Source: an uncultured Candidatus Pelagibacter sp. (GTDB taxonomy: Bacteria; Pseudomonadota; Alphaproteobacteria; Pelagibacterales; Pelagibacteraceae). From it: DNA of 11,774 nt. Position numbers and translations under genes: made by a program. This document shows positions 1-6,399 of this stretch, piece after piece (the stretch's first letter is position 1; every line of letters begins with the position of its first letter). The stretch spans positions 1 through 11,774 of the forward strand of contig CAJQRT010000004.1 of assembly GCA_905612335.1 (NCBI GenBank), in the 5' to 3' direction. The notes below the pieces were generated by a model, which was given only the letters and a program-made list of their open reading frames with translations, made no database searches and was not told the origin of the DNA.

Positions 1-961
1 CAATAACTGCTACCTCATAAATTCCACCAGGAGAAAAAGATAAGAGTAGAGTTAAGAAATTGGTATCCACAAAATGTGTTGCAATAATTGCAGCTAATAA
101 TCCAAGTGTTACAAGTATTATAGTTGCAACCAAACTATGGAACGAATTACTCGCAACTTCTTTTAATGATTTGTCAGCAAAACGACAACCAACAGAGGCA
201 CCTAAAATAAGTAAACAAAAATTTATACTTTCATCTGGCAGTTTGTAGGAAGCAACACCAGATATTTGTAAAATTCCACTTGCAACTAATGTCCCGGATA
301 ATAATGCAGCAGGCACTCCAATTTTATCAAATAAGAGAATTAATAATATTGAACCTATTAAAAGAATTAAAAGATGAAAATGATTTTGATCAAAATAATC
401 AAATTTTTCAATTGTTAGAGCTTCACTTGTTGAATAGTTAACAACAAAAAAAGGAATGACCGTTATTATTATGATTAATCTAATTAAATGTGATGTAGCA
501 ACTTGTGATAAGTCAGATTTTTCATGCTCAGCTAATATCATTAAAGGTCCTAAAGCACCTGGTGCTGCTGAAAAAATAGAAGTTTTGACATTATAGCCTG
601 AAAATTTTTGTAAATATTTAGATACAATTAAAATACTTATCAAAATATAGACAAACATAATTATTGAAGTCCAAACCCATTCGGTCATTTGATTGATTAA
701 ATTCTGATCTATATAATTTCCAATATGAAGCCCAAGAACTATTAATATTGAACTTAAGGCTAGTTTTGGCATCTTAATTTTTATTCCACTTAATGCTGCA
801 ATTGAAACTGCAAGCATAGGACCAAGCATCCACGCTAATGGGGTATTAAAATAGTCAGCTACAATTGCACTTGGAATAGAAATTAAAATAACTAATAGAA
901 ATTTTTTAGAAAATAATTCTTTGATGTTAGAGGAATTAAATTGAATAGAAGAATTTTTCAT
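1..961 (-). CDS. AbrB-family (COG3180-type) integral membrane protein, C-terminus cut by window edge
   Basis: The minus strand stays open from an ATG at 961-959 to the window edge, giving about 320 residues without a stop. The protein is almost wholly hydrophobic helices. Features typical of the membrane AbrB-duplication family are visible: AWMLGPMLAVS near residue 50, SAAPGALGPLMILAEH near 135-150, LILGASVGCRFADKSL near 250, and SPGGIYEVAVI at the cut end. The two S-x-PG segments, one in each half, fit the internal duplication of the family. Complete members are usually about 340-380 residues, so only a short tail should be missing. Members have been annotated as 'AbrB regulator' or 'ammonia monooxygenase', but the sequence indicates a membrane protein, probably a transporter or permease of unknown substrate. 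It is divergent from the tctCBA operon across 218 bases, so shared control or a related substrate is possible but inferred. No Shine-Dalgarno is visible before the ATG. Confidence 0.85.
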   Translation of the reverse strand, partial: MKNSSIQFNSSNIKELFSKKFLLVILISIPSAIVADYFNTPLAWMLGPMLAVSIAALSGIKIKMPKLALSSILIVLGLHIGNYIDQNLINQMTEWVWTSIIMFVYILISILIVSKYLQKFSGYNVKTSIFSAAPGALGPLMILAEHEKSDLSQVATSHLIRLIIIITVIPFFVVNYSTSEALTIEKFDYFDQNHFHLLILLIGSILLILLFDKIGVPAALLSGTLVASGILQISGVASYKLPDESINFCLLILGASVGCRFADKSLKEVASNSFHSLVATIILVTLGLLAAIIATHFVDTNFLTLLLSFSPGGIYEVAVI

Positions 962-1060
962 TAACAATTATTCTTTTATCACTTACCTTAAAAAAGATAA
1001 CAGAAAAGAAACTCTCGTAACTAAAGATATTTTTTTTATTAATAAAATATTTGAGCCAAC

Positions 1061-1125
1061 ACTTGCTTATTTCCTAAAGAAAGAAAATCAACGTTAAGTT
1101 GCATTCTATTCCAAAACTTGCATTC
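1061..1125. promoter_or_regulatory. Direct-repeat element in the AbrB/tctC divergent control region
   Basis: AAGTTGCATTC at 1096-1106 and AACTTGCATTC at 1115-1125 match at 10 of 11 bases and are offset by 19 bases, close to two helical turns. A weaker partial copy, ACTTGC at 1061-1066, lies 36 bases upstream of the first. The repeats lie 55 to 84 bases before the tctC start, in the only long gap of the window. This is the expected place for an operator serving the transporter operon and perhaps the divergent AbrB gene. No regulator gene is adjacent, and no convincing -35/-10 pair could be fixed here. TATTAA at 1152-1157 is one possible -10. The repeat is seen directly; the operator role is inferred. 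Confidence 0.4.
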
Positions 1126-1168
1126 ATGACCATAGTGTAATTAACTGCAAATATTAAAAACTAACAAT

Positions 1169-1174
1169 AGAGGA
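1169..1174 (+). promoter_or_regulatory. Shine-Dalgarno of tctC
   Basis: AGAGGA lies 5 bases before the ATG at 1180. It is one of the few clear ribosome binding sites in this window and fixes the tctC start. Confidence 0.7.
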
Positions 1175-1179
1175 ATATA

Positions 1180-2160
1180 ATGAAAAACATTAAAAAATTA
1201 GTTTCAGTATTATTCTCAGTAATTCTATTATTCTCAGCAACAGCAACAAATTCAATCGCAATGGATAAAATCCATTTCATAATTGGTGGTGGTGCTGGTG
1301 GTGGATGGGATGGAACTGCTAGAGGTACTGGAGAGGCTTTAACAAAATCAGGAATGTTAAAAAGTGCATCATTTGAAAATATGTCAGGTGGTGGTGGAGG
1401 AAAAGCTTTAGCTTTCATGATTAATACTCAGCCTAAAAATACAGTCTTGGTTCAATCAACACCATTAGTTTTAAGATCTATCACTAGACATAAAGGTTAT
1501 GTTTCAGGATCTGGAGTTTTATCTTATAAAGATGTAACACCAATCGCTGGTGTTATTGGTGACTACGGTGCAATAGCTGTAGCAAAAGACTCACCCTACA
1601 AAAACTTTAAAGATGTAGTTGATGCGTATAAAAAAGATCCAAAATCTATTAAAATGGCTGGTGGATCAGTAAGAGGAAGTATGGACCATTTAATTGGTGC
1701 TTTAGCATTTCAAGCTGCAGGAGCAAATCCAAATGATGTAGCTTATATTCCTTACGATGCTGGTGGAAAAGCTTTAGCTGGACTTTTATCTGGTGAGACA
1801 CAAATTATCTCAACAGGTTTAGGTGAACTTATGGGTGCAAGAGACCAAGTTAGAATTATTGGTATTACTGCTCCTTCAAGAGTAGCTGATGCACCTGATG
1901 CACCAACTCTAAAAGAACAAGGTTATGATGTTCAGTTCGTAAACTGGAGAGGGTTTTTTGGACCTCCAAATATGAGCAATAAAGATAAAAAAGCTTTATC
2001 TAAAATGCTAGGTAAAGTTATGAAAACTCCTGAATGGGAAGCTGTAAGAAAAAGAAACGCTTGGGTTAATATTTATAACTCAGATAAGGATTTTGTTAAA
2101 TTCTTAGAAAAGCAAACTGTAGAAATGACAGCTCTTATGAAGAAATTAGGAGTTATATAA
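1180..2160 (+). CDS. tctC: TctC/Bug-family periplasmic solute-binding protein of a tripartite tricarboxylate transporter
   Basis: The protein is 326 residues long, the normal length for the TctC (Bug) family of extracytoplasmic binding proteins. Residues 1 to about 27 form a signal peptide: a lysine-rich start, a hydrophobic core, and likely cleavage after SIA. The mature protein opens with DKIHFIIGGGAGGGWDGTAR, the Gly-rich ligand-proximal loop where the family usually has a G-G-x-x-D-x-x-A-R pattern. Further family-like stretches are KMAGGSVRGSMDHL, PYDAGGKALAGLLSGE and VRIIGITAPSR, followed by LKEQGYDVQFVNWRGFFGPP. The protein captures a substrate, in this superfamily usually a carboxylate, in the periplasm and delivers it to TctAB. 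The substrate cannot be read from sequence. It is the first gene of the operon, with a good Shine-Dalgarno, and is followed by two hairpins (2157-2174 and 2184-2236) that should favour its expression over tctBA. Confidence 0.92.
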   Translation: MKNIKKLVSVLFSVILLFSATATNSIAMDKIHFIIGGGAGGGWDGTARGTGEALTKSGMLKSASFENMSGGGGGKALAFMINTQPKNTVLVQSTPLVLRSITRHKGYVSGSGVLSYKDVTPIAGVIGDYGAIAVAKDSPYKNFKDVVDAYKKDPKSIKMAGGSVRGSMDHLIGALAFQAAGANPNDVAYIPYDAGGKALAGLLSGETQIISTGLGELMGARDQVRIIGITAPSRVADAPDAPTLKEQGYDVQFVNWRGFFGPPNMSNKDKKALSKMLGKVMKTPEWEAVRKRNAWVNIYNSDKDFVKFLEKQTVEMTALMKKLGVI

Positions 2161-2174
2161 TCCTTTAGGATTAT
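2157..2174 (+). other. Intercistronic hairpin directly at the tctC stop
   Basis: ATAATCC at 2157-2163 pairs with GGATTAT at 2168-2174 around a four-base loop, TTTA. It begins within the last codons of tctC. It is short and AT-rich and lacks its own long T-run, so it looks more like a 3'-end stabilising or processing structure than a terminator. Its role is inferred. Confidence 0.4.
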
Positions 2175-2183
2175 TTAAAAATT

Positions 2184-2236
2184 AGAGCAGTGAATATAAA
2201 TACTACTAAAATTATATCACTGCTCTTTTTTATTTT
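2184..2236 (+). terminator. Terminator-like hairpin plus T-run overlapping the tctB start codon
   Basis: AGAGCAGTGA at 2184-2193 pairs perfectly with TCACTGCTCT at 2217-2226. After one bulged A (2194), five more pairs form between 2195-2199 and 2212-2216, leaving a 12-base loop. The right arm runs into six T (2226-2231), then ATTTT. This is the shape of an intrinsic terminator with an unusually GC-containing base for such AT-rich DNA. The tctB GTG (2190-2192) lies inside the left arm, so the hairpin could both end most transcripts after tctC and hide the tctB start. Partial readthrough is needed for tctBA. Confidence 0.65.
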
Positions 2237-2660
2237 CTCAGCATTATATTTATATACTGCTTACAATATTCAAGTTTTTTCATTTGATGAAAATTCACCC
2301 TTTAATGCCAAAACATTTCCAATTTATCTAGGTTATGCAGGTATGTTTTTTTCTGGATTAAAAGTTATCTTACCAGAAGTGAACACCATTAAAGTTGATC
2401 ACAAGAGTTTAGAATATAAAAAAACAGCTATATTGGTTCTTATCGCAATTGTTTATGGTTTTACTATATTAAGAGTTGGGTATTTCTTAACTACATCGCT
2501 ATTTTTAGCATCCTCTTACTACGCTTTAGGTGAGAGAAGGTGGTTATGGATATTTTTATTATCTTTTCCATTTGTGGTACTGTTTATGTATCTTTTACAT
2601 GGGGTACTCCAAATTTACTTAAGAGATCCATTTTTAAAACTGATTGGAGTAATGGGATGA
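2190..2660 (+). CDS. tctB: TctB-family small membrane subunit of tripartite tricarboxylate transporter
   Basis: The protein is 156 residues with about four hydrophobic segments (near residues 7-24, 43-60, 78-96 and 115-145), the size and layout of the poorly conserved TctB subunit. Its position between tctC and tctA supports the call more than its sequence does. The start is a GTG at 2190. No ATG occurs in frame until well after the first membrane helix, and an in-frame stop lies just upstream at 2166-2168, so GTG is the best choice. Only a weak purine stretch precedes it. The start codon is buried in a terminator-like hairpin (2184-2236), suggesting low or controlled expression. The gene ends in ATGA, where its TGA overlaps the tctA ATG, so the two should be translationally coupled. 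TctB works in the inner membrane with TctA; its exact role is not settled. Confidence 0.82.
   Translation: MNINTTKIISLLFFIFSALYLYTAYNIQVFSFDENSPFNAKTFPIYLGYAGMFFSGLKVILPEVNTIKVDHKSLEYKKTAILVLIAIVYGFTILRVGYFLTTSLFLASSYYALGERRWLWIFLLSFPFVVLFMYLLHGVLQIYLRDPFLKLIGVMG
2646..2649 (+). promoter_or_regulatory. Shine-Dalgarno choosing the internal tctA start
   Basis: GGAG lies 7 bases before the ATG at 2657. Together with the ATGA overlap with the tctB stop, it picks 2657 over the upstream in-frame ATG at 2540, which would add 39 residues that do not resemble TctA. Confidence 0.65.
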
Positions 2661-4150
2661 TTGAAGGCATTTTAATTGGATTAAAAACAGCTCTTACATT
2701 TCAAAATATATTTATGGTTATGATTGGTTGTTTTTTTGGAACAATCATTGGAATGCTGCCAGGTCTTGGACCAATGACGGCAATTGCATTAATGATACCA
2801 ATTACTTATGGTTTTGATCCAGCTACAGGATTAATTTTAATGGCTGGTGTTTATTATGGCGCAGTATTTGGTGGGTCAACTTCGTCAATTTTATTAAATG
2901 CGCCTGGTGTTCCCGGAACTGTTGCGACATCATTTGATGGTTATCCTATGGCACAACAAGGTAAAGCAGGAAAAGCTTTAGCTATAGCTGCATGGAGTTC
3001 ATTTGCTGGAGGAACACTTGCTACAATATATTTATTATTTCTTGCACCAAGTTTATCAAAAGTAAGCTTATCATTTAGATCACCAGATTATTTTGCTTTA
3101 ATGATATTGGGTCTAACTGCAATTGCAGCTTTTTCTTCTAAAGGTCAGTTTATAAAGGCAATGATGATGGTGGTTCTTGGTTTAATGTTGGCATCAGTAG
3201 GTCAAGATTCTTTATCTGATATTACAAGATTTACTTTTAATAATATGAACTTAACTGATGGAATAAGCTTTGTTTTGGTTGTAATGGCAACTTTTGCAAT
3301 GAGTGAGGCATTAACAATTATTTTAAAAAGAAATGATCCTTCTGCAGTAGCAAAACAGGTTTCATTGACAGAGCTTGGTTCAATCAAGATTAATAAAGAG
3401 GAAAGGACTCAAATGTTAAAAGCTATTCCTCGGAATTCAGTTATTGGTTTTTTAATTGGAGTTCTACCAGGTGCTGGAGCAACTATCGCTTCATTTTTAG
3501 CATATGGAATGGAAAGAAATTTTGTTAGTGATGAAGAAAAAGAAAAATTTGGAAAAGGTAGTGTTCATGGATTAACAGCACCAGAAACAGCAAATAATGC
3601 AGCATGTTCTGGAGCTTTTGTTCCTTTGTTAACTTTAGGAATTCCAGGAAGTGGAACTACAGCCGTTATGCTTGGAGCTTTATTAGGTTTTGGTATTCAG
3701 CCTGGTCCAAGACTTTATATAACTAACCCAGAAATCTTCTGGTCAGTCATTATGTCTATGTATATTGGAATGGTCATACTACTTATATTGAATTTGCCTT
3801 TAATTCCTTACATAGCAAGAATACTTGCGGTACCTAAAAATTATTTGATTCCACTTATTTTGTTTTTTTCAATTACAGGAATTTATGTAATGTCTTTTAA
3901 TAATTTTGATATTTATTTAATGATTGGAATAGCTGTTATTGCAACATTCATGAGGTTATATGATTTTCCAATGCCACCCCTCATCTTAGCTTTTGTTCTT
4001 GGTGGTTTAATGGAAGAAAATTTACGAAGATCACTACTAATCAGTGATGGATCGTGGGATTTTTTATGGAGTAGACCTCTTACAGCCTCAATAATAGCAG
4101 TGACAATATCTATTGTTAGTTGGCAGGTATATAAAACTATTAAAAAATAG
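2657..4150 (+). CDS. tctA: TctA-family large membrane subunit of tripartite tricarboxylate transporter
   Basis: From the ATG at 2657 the protein is 497 residues, the standard length for TctA, with about twelve hydrophobic segments. The family's internal duplication is plain: GMLPGLGPMTAIALMIP at residues 32-48 is echoed by GVLPGAGATIASF at 268-280. The conserved blocks GGSTSSILLNAPGVPGT (72-88), LTAPETANNAACSGAFVPLL (306-325) and TLGIPGSGTTAVMLGAL (326-342) are all present. TctA is the permease that moves the substrate handed over by TctC across the inner membrane, using the ion gradient. An in-frame reading frame opens earlier, at 2540, but that part overlaps tctB and is not TctA-like, so 2657 is preferred. 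The gene ends 6 bases from the convergent glycosyltransferase, with no clear terminator between them. Confidence 0.93.
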   Translation: MIEGILIGLKTALTFQNIFMVMIGCFFGTIIGMLPGLGPMTAIALMIPITYGFDPATGLILMAGVYYGAVFGGSTSSILLNAPGVPGTVATSFDGYPMAQQGKAGKALAIAAWSSFAGGTLATIYLLFLAPSLSKVSLSFRSPDYFALMILGLTAIAAFSSKGQFIKAMMMVVLGLMLASVGQDSLSDITRFTFNNMNLTDGISFVLVVMATFAMSEALTIILKRNDPSAVAKQVSLTELGSIKINKEERTQMLKAIPRNSVIGFLIGVLPGAGATIASFLAYGMERNFVSDEEKEKFGKGSVHGLTAPETANNAACSGAFVPLLTLGIPGSGTTAVMLGALLGFGIQPGPRLYITNPEIFWSVIMSMYIGMVILLILNLPLIPYIARILAVPKNYLIPLILFFSITGIYVMSFNNFDIYLMIGIAVIATFMRLYDFPMPPLILAFVLGGLMEENLRRSLLISDGSWDFLWSRPLTASIIAVTISIVSWQVYKTIKK

Positions 4151-4156
4151 AAAGGT

Positions 4157-5239
4157 TTAATTTAAAATTTTTTTATATTCCTCAATTATTTTATTCCATT
4201 CAAAATTAGAAGAATTTTCCTTAGCAGCTTTGCCATATTCGTGGAATTTATTATTTTCTAACATTGAATTAATTGACGAATACACTTCATCTAATTCATT
4301 ACCATCACAGATTAAACCTGTTTTTTCATGTTCGATTGCATCTGCTGCACCCCCATCTTTACCTCCAAGAGAAGGCACTCCATATTGAGCAGCCTCAACA
4401 TAAGCGATGCCAAATCCTTCAACAGATTTTTTATGAACAATAGATGGCATTACAAAAACATTTGATTTAGTAACTAGTGCATTTTTTAATTCATTAGAGA
4501 TATCTTCAAAGAACATTACTTGGGGTTGAAGGCCTAATTCTGCTACTAATTTTTTAATGCTTTCTTCTTCATCACCATAACCCACACAAATGTAGACAAT
4601 ACTAGGGTAAATCTGTTTTAAATTTCGAAGAGCCATAATTATCTTTTCATGATTTTTTCTTTTATCAAATCTTGAAACTGTAATTAATCTTGGTGATTTA
4701 TGCTTTAATAAATTCTCTACTTTATCTAAAGTTTTTTTATCCAATTCTTTAACAGGATCAACTCCAGGATTAATAACTATAATTTTATCCTGCTGAACCC
4801 CTAATGAAATAGCTAAATTTTTAGTGTACTCAGAATTTGCAACTATTGTTTCAACATTATCTAATACTTCTAATACTCTTTTATTAAGAGAGGAGTCTTT
4901 TTCATGATTAATTTCTTTACCATGGATCAAGCATATCTTTTTTTTATTAGTTTTAAGATGCTCTAAACTTTTCCAATGATCAGCGATAATGCCATTAATT
5001 TTATTTTCTTTAATAAATTCATTAATAAGTTGGGCTTTTCTATATTTTCTTAGAAGCTTTATCCCACCAACACGCTCTATTGAAAAAGAAACTTGTTCAT
5101 CAAATAACTTATGATTTTCATGATAATCAGCAAATACTTTTATCATGTAGTGTTTTGAAAGTTCATTCGCTAAACCCCACATTAAATTCTGCATACCACC
5201 CACTTCTGGAGGAAATGTTTTTGTAACTATTAAATACAT
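4157..5239 (-). CDS. GT4-type glycosyltransferase (GT-B fold)
   Basis: The protein is 360 residues, a usual size for family GT4 enzymes, which move a sugar from a nucleotide-sugar donor to an acceptor. The N-terminal domain opens with the typical TKTFPPEVGGMQNLMWGLA acceptor-side glycine loop (about 7-24). HGKEINHEK (106-114) and VANSEYTKN (133-141) continue this domain, and INPGVD (156-161) marks the domain junction. The C-terminal domain has VSRFDKRKNHEKII with the donor-phosphate Arg190 and Lys195, then the E-x7-E motif in EGFGIAYVEAA (Glu274 and Glu282). No signal peptide or membrane helix is visible, so it should act at the inner face of the membrane or in the cytoplasm. It is downstream of the thioredoxin-fold gene, whose TAA shares its last A with this ATG (TAATG), so they are co-translated. 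No other polysaccharide gene is near and the acceptor is unknown. Confidence 0.88.
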   Translation of the reverse strand: MYLIVTKTFPPEVGGMQNLMWGLANELSKHYMIKVFADYHENHKLFDEQVSFSIERVGGIKLLRKYRKAQLINEFIKENKINGIIADHWKSLEHLKTNKKKICLIHGKEINHEKDSSLNKRVLEVLDNVETIVANSEYTKNLAISLGVQQDKIIVINPGVDPVKELDKKTLDKVENLLKHKSPRLITVSRFDKRKNHEKIIMALRNLKQIYPSIVYICVGYGDEEESIKKLVAELGLQPQVMFFEDISNELKNALVTKSNVFVMPSIVHKKSVEGFGIAYVEAAQYGVPSLGGKDGGAADAIEHEKTGLICDGNELDEVYSSINSMLENNKFHEYGKAAKENSSNFEWNKIIEEYKKILN

Positions 5240-5793
5240 TAATTACCTAACCATTTTATCCCACAACCCATACTTGGAATTTGTGTTTCAGGACCTTTGG
5301 TCGTTTCAGCTATTTGTTTCATTGCTATAAACAAATCACTATCACCAGTTCTTACTGGTTTTAAATTGTTTAATTCTCTTATTCTACCCCTGTATTGTAA
5401 TTCTAAATTGTTATTATACCCAAAAAAATCAGGCGTGCACACAGCATCATAACTTTTTGCAACATTTTGAGTTTCATCAAATAGATATGGAAAATTAAAT
5501 TGATGCTCTTTAGCAAATTCAATCATATTTTTAAAACTATCCTCTGGATAGTTTATTGGATCATTAGCTGAAATAGCAACAGCTTTTACTCCATGTTTTT
5601 CTAAATTTTTACAATCTTCAACAATGTCTTTAATAATAGCTTTTACGTAAGGGCAGTGATTGCAAATAAACATAACCAAAGTTCCATTTATCCCTTTAAC
5701 GTCATTTAATTTAATAATTTCGTTATTAGTGGACTTTAATTCAAAGCTTTTAGCAGCTTGTCCGAAATCACATATTGGAGTTTTTAACGGCAT
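5239..5793 (-). CDS. Thioredoxin-fold redoxin (AhpC/TSA-like), CxxC type
   Basis: The protein is 184 residues. FICNHCPYVKA carries an active-site C-x-x-C (Cys44 and Cys47) after the first core strand. It is followed by VAISANDPINYPEDS, FPYLFDET and the cis-proline segment AVCTPDFFGY. GRIRE and the C-terminal PSMGCGIKW with a further cysteine are the marks of the small cytoplasmic redoxin family often named 'thioredoxin family protein' or 'AhpC/TSA family'. There is no signal peptide, so a cytoplasmic thiol-disulfide or peroxide-related role is likely; the partner is unknown. It is the first gene of a minus-strand pair with the glycosyltransferase. Its ATG has no Shine-Dalgarno and lies 20 bases from the divergent start at 5814, with TATATT on the minus strand at 5807-5802, so its leader must be very short. 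Confidence 0.85.
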   Translation of the reverse strand: MPLKTPICDFGQAAKSFELKSTNNEIIKLNDVKGINGTLVMFICNHCPYVKAIIKDIVEDCKNLEKHGVKAVAISANDPINYPEDSFKNMIEFAKEHQFNFPYLFDETQNVAKSYDAVCTPDFFGYNNNLELQYRGRIRELNNLKPVRTGDSDLFIAMKQIAETTKGPETQIPSMGCGIKWLGN

Positions 5794-5813
5794 GTTATAA
5801 TAATATATAAGTT
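5794..5813. promoter_or_regulatory. Compact bidirectional promoter region
   Basis: Only 20 bases separate two divergent start codons. The plus strand holds an exact TATAAT at 5796-5801, 12 bases before the ATG at 5814. The minus strand holds TATATT at 5807-5802, 8 bases before its ATG. Both transcripts would have near-zero leaders, and the two -10 boxes overlap, so the promoters should compete. No clear -35 was found (TTGGAG at 5775-5780 is a weak option for the plus side). The -10 matches are seen; AT-richness makes chance matches possible. Confidence 0.4.
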
Positions 5814-6338
5814 ATGTTTTATGATTTGGAAGATAAAAAAGTTAAAAATTTAGGTGAAAATTGGTCTGCATCTAATGCATCTATCATTGGTGATGTTACT
5901 TTAGAAAAAAATACCAGTATTTGGTTTAACGTTACATTAAGAGGTGATGTTGAAAATATTCATGTTGGTGAAGGCTCAAATATTCAAGATGGTAGTGTAT
6001 TGCACACTGATCCAGGCTACCCATTAAAAATTGGTAAAGACGTAACTATTGGTCACTTAGTAATGCTACATGGCTGTACGATAGAGGACAATTCTTTAAT
6101 TGGAATTGGTGCTGTAATTTTAAATGGAGCAAAGATTGGAAAAAATTGTATCATTGGTGCTAACGCACTTATTACTGAAAATAAAATCATCCCTGATAAT
6201 TCTCTAGTTGTTGGTTCACCTGGTAAAATTGCAAGACAAGTATCAACTGAAGAGGCAAAATTAATTACCGAAAACGCTATTCACTACCAGGATAACTGGA
6301 AAAAATACTCTAAATCATTTTTTAAAAACTTAAAATAG
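5814..6338 (+). CDS. Gamma-carbonic-anhydrase-like left-handed beta-helix protein (YrdA/PaaY family)
   Basis: The protein is 174 residues, the usual size of the family. Hexapeptide repeats ([LIV]-G-x4) run through residues about 20-140, building a left-handed beta helix that normally trimerises. The three zinc-ligand histidines can be placed: His64 in SVLHTD, and His81 and His86 in IGHLVMLHGC. RGDVENIHVG and NIQDGSVLH are strongly conserved in YrdA/PaaY/CaiE proteins. VGSPGKIARQV ends the helix and leads into a C-terminal alpha helix. Carbonic anhydrase activity is possible, but many members of this family have no proven activity, so the call stays at fold level. It is transcribed away from the thioredoxin-fold gene from a 20-base gap, with an exact TATAAT before it and no Shine-Dalgarno. 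Confidence 0.9.
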   Translation: MFYDLEDKKVKNLGENWSASNASIIGDVTLEKNTSIWFNVTLRGDVENIHVGEGSNIQDGSVLHTDPGYPLKIGKDVTIGHLVMLHGCTIEDNSLIGIGAVILNGAKIGKNCIIGANALITENKIIPDNSLVVGSPGKIARQVSTEEAKLITENAIHYQDNWKKYSKSFFKNLK

Positions 6339-6341
6339 GTT

Positions 6342-6347
6342 TATAAT
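6342..6347 (+). promoter_or_regulatory. Possible -10 box for the hydrolase/HTH operon
   Basis: TATAAT lies 4 bases after the gamma-carbonic-anhydrase stop and 52 bases before the hydrolase ATG. No good -35 is spaced with it. A second option is GTGACA at 6350-6355 as a -35, with weaker -10 candidates downstream. The 61-base gap (6339-6399) otherwise shows nothing. Confidence 0.25.
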
Positions 6348-6399
6348 ATGTGACAATTAAAACTGCCCAGATAATAGCAACCAATATATTTTAAATTTT

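Noticed and set aside
60..248. Plus-strand open frame of 62 residues
   Set aside because: It lies opposite the continuous AbrB-family coding frame and has no domain sense.
1126..1140. Tiny ATG-to-TAA frame of four codons upstream of tctC
   Set aside because: It is too short to support as a leader peptide and has no Shine-Dalgarno or hairpin context.
2540..2656. Upstream in-frame start for tctA adding 39 residues
   Set aside because: This part lies inside tctB in another frame and is not TctA-like. The ATG at 2657 has GGAG before it and forms the usual ATGA overlap.
3202..3387. Minus-strand open frame of 61 residues inside tctA
   Set aside because: It is antisense to a strongly conserved membrane-protein gene and is a shadow frame.
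4138..4175. Possible bidirectional terminator between tctA and the glycosyltransferase
   Set aside because: Only a four-pair stem (CTAT with ATAG) and A/T runs are visible, which is too weak in such AT-rich DNA.
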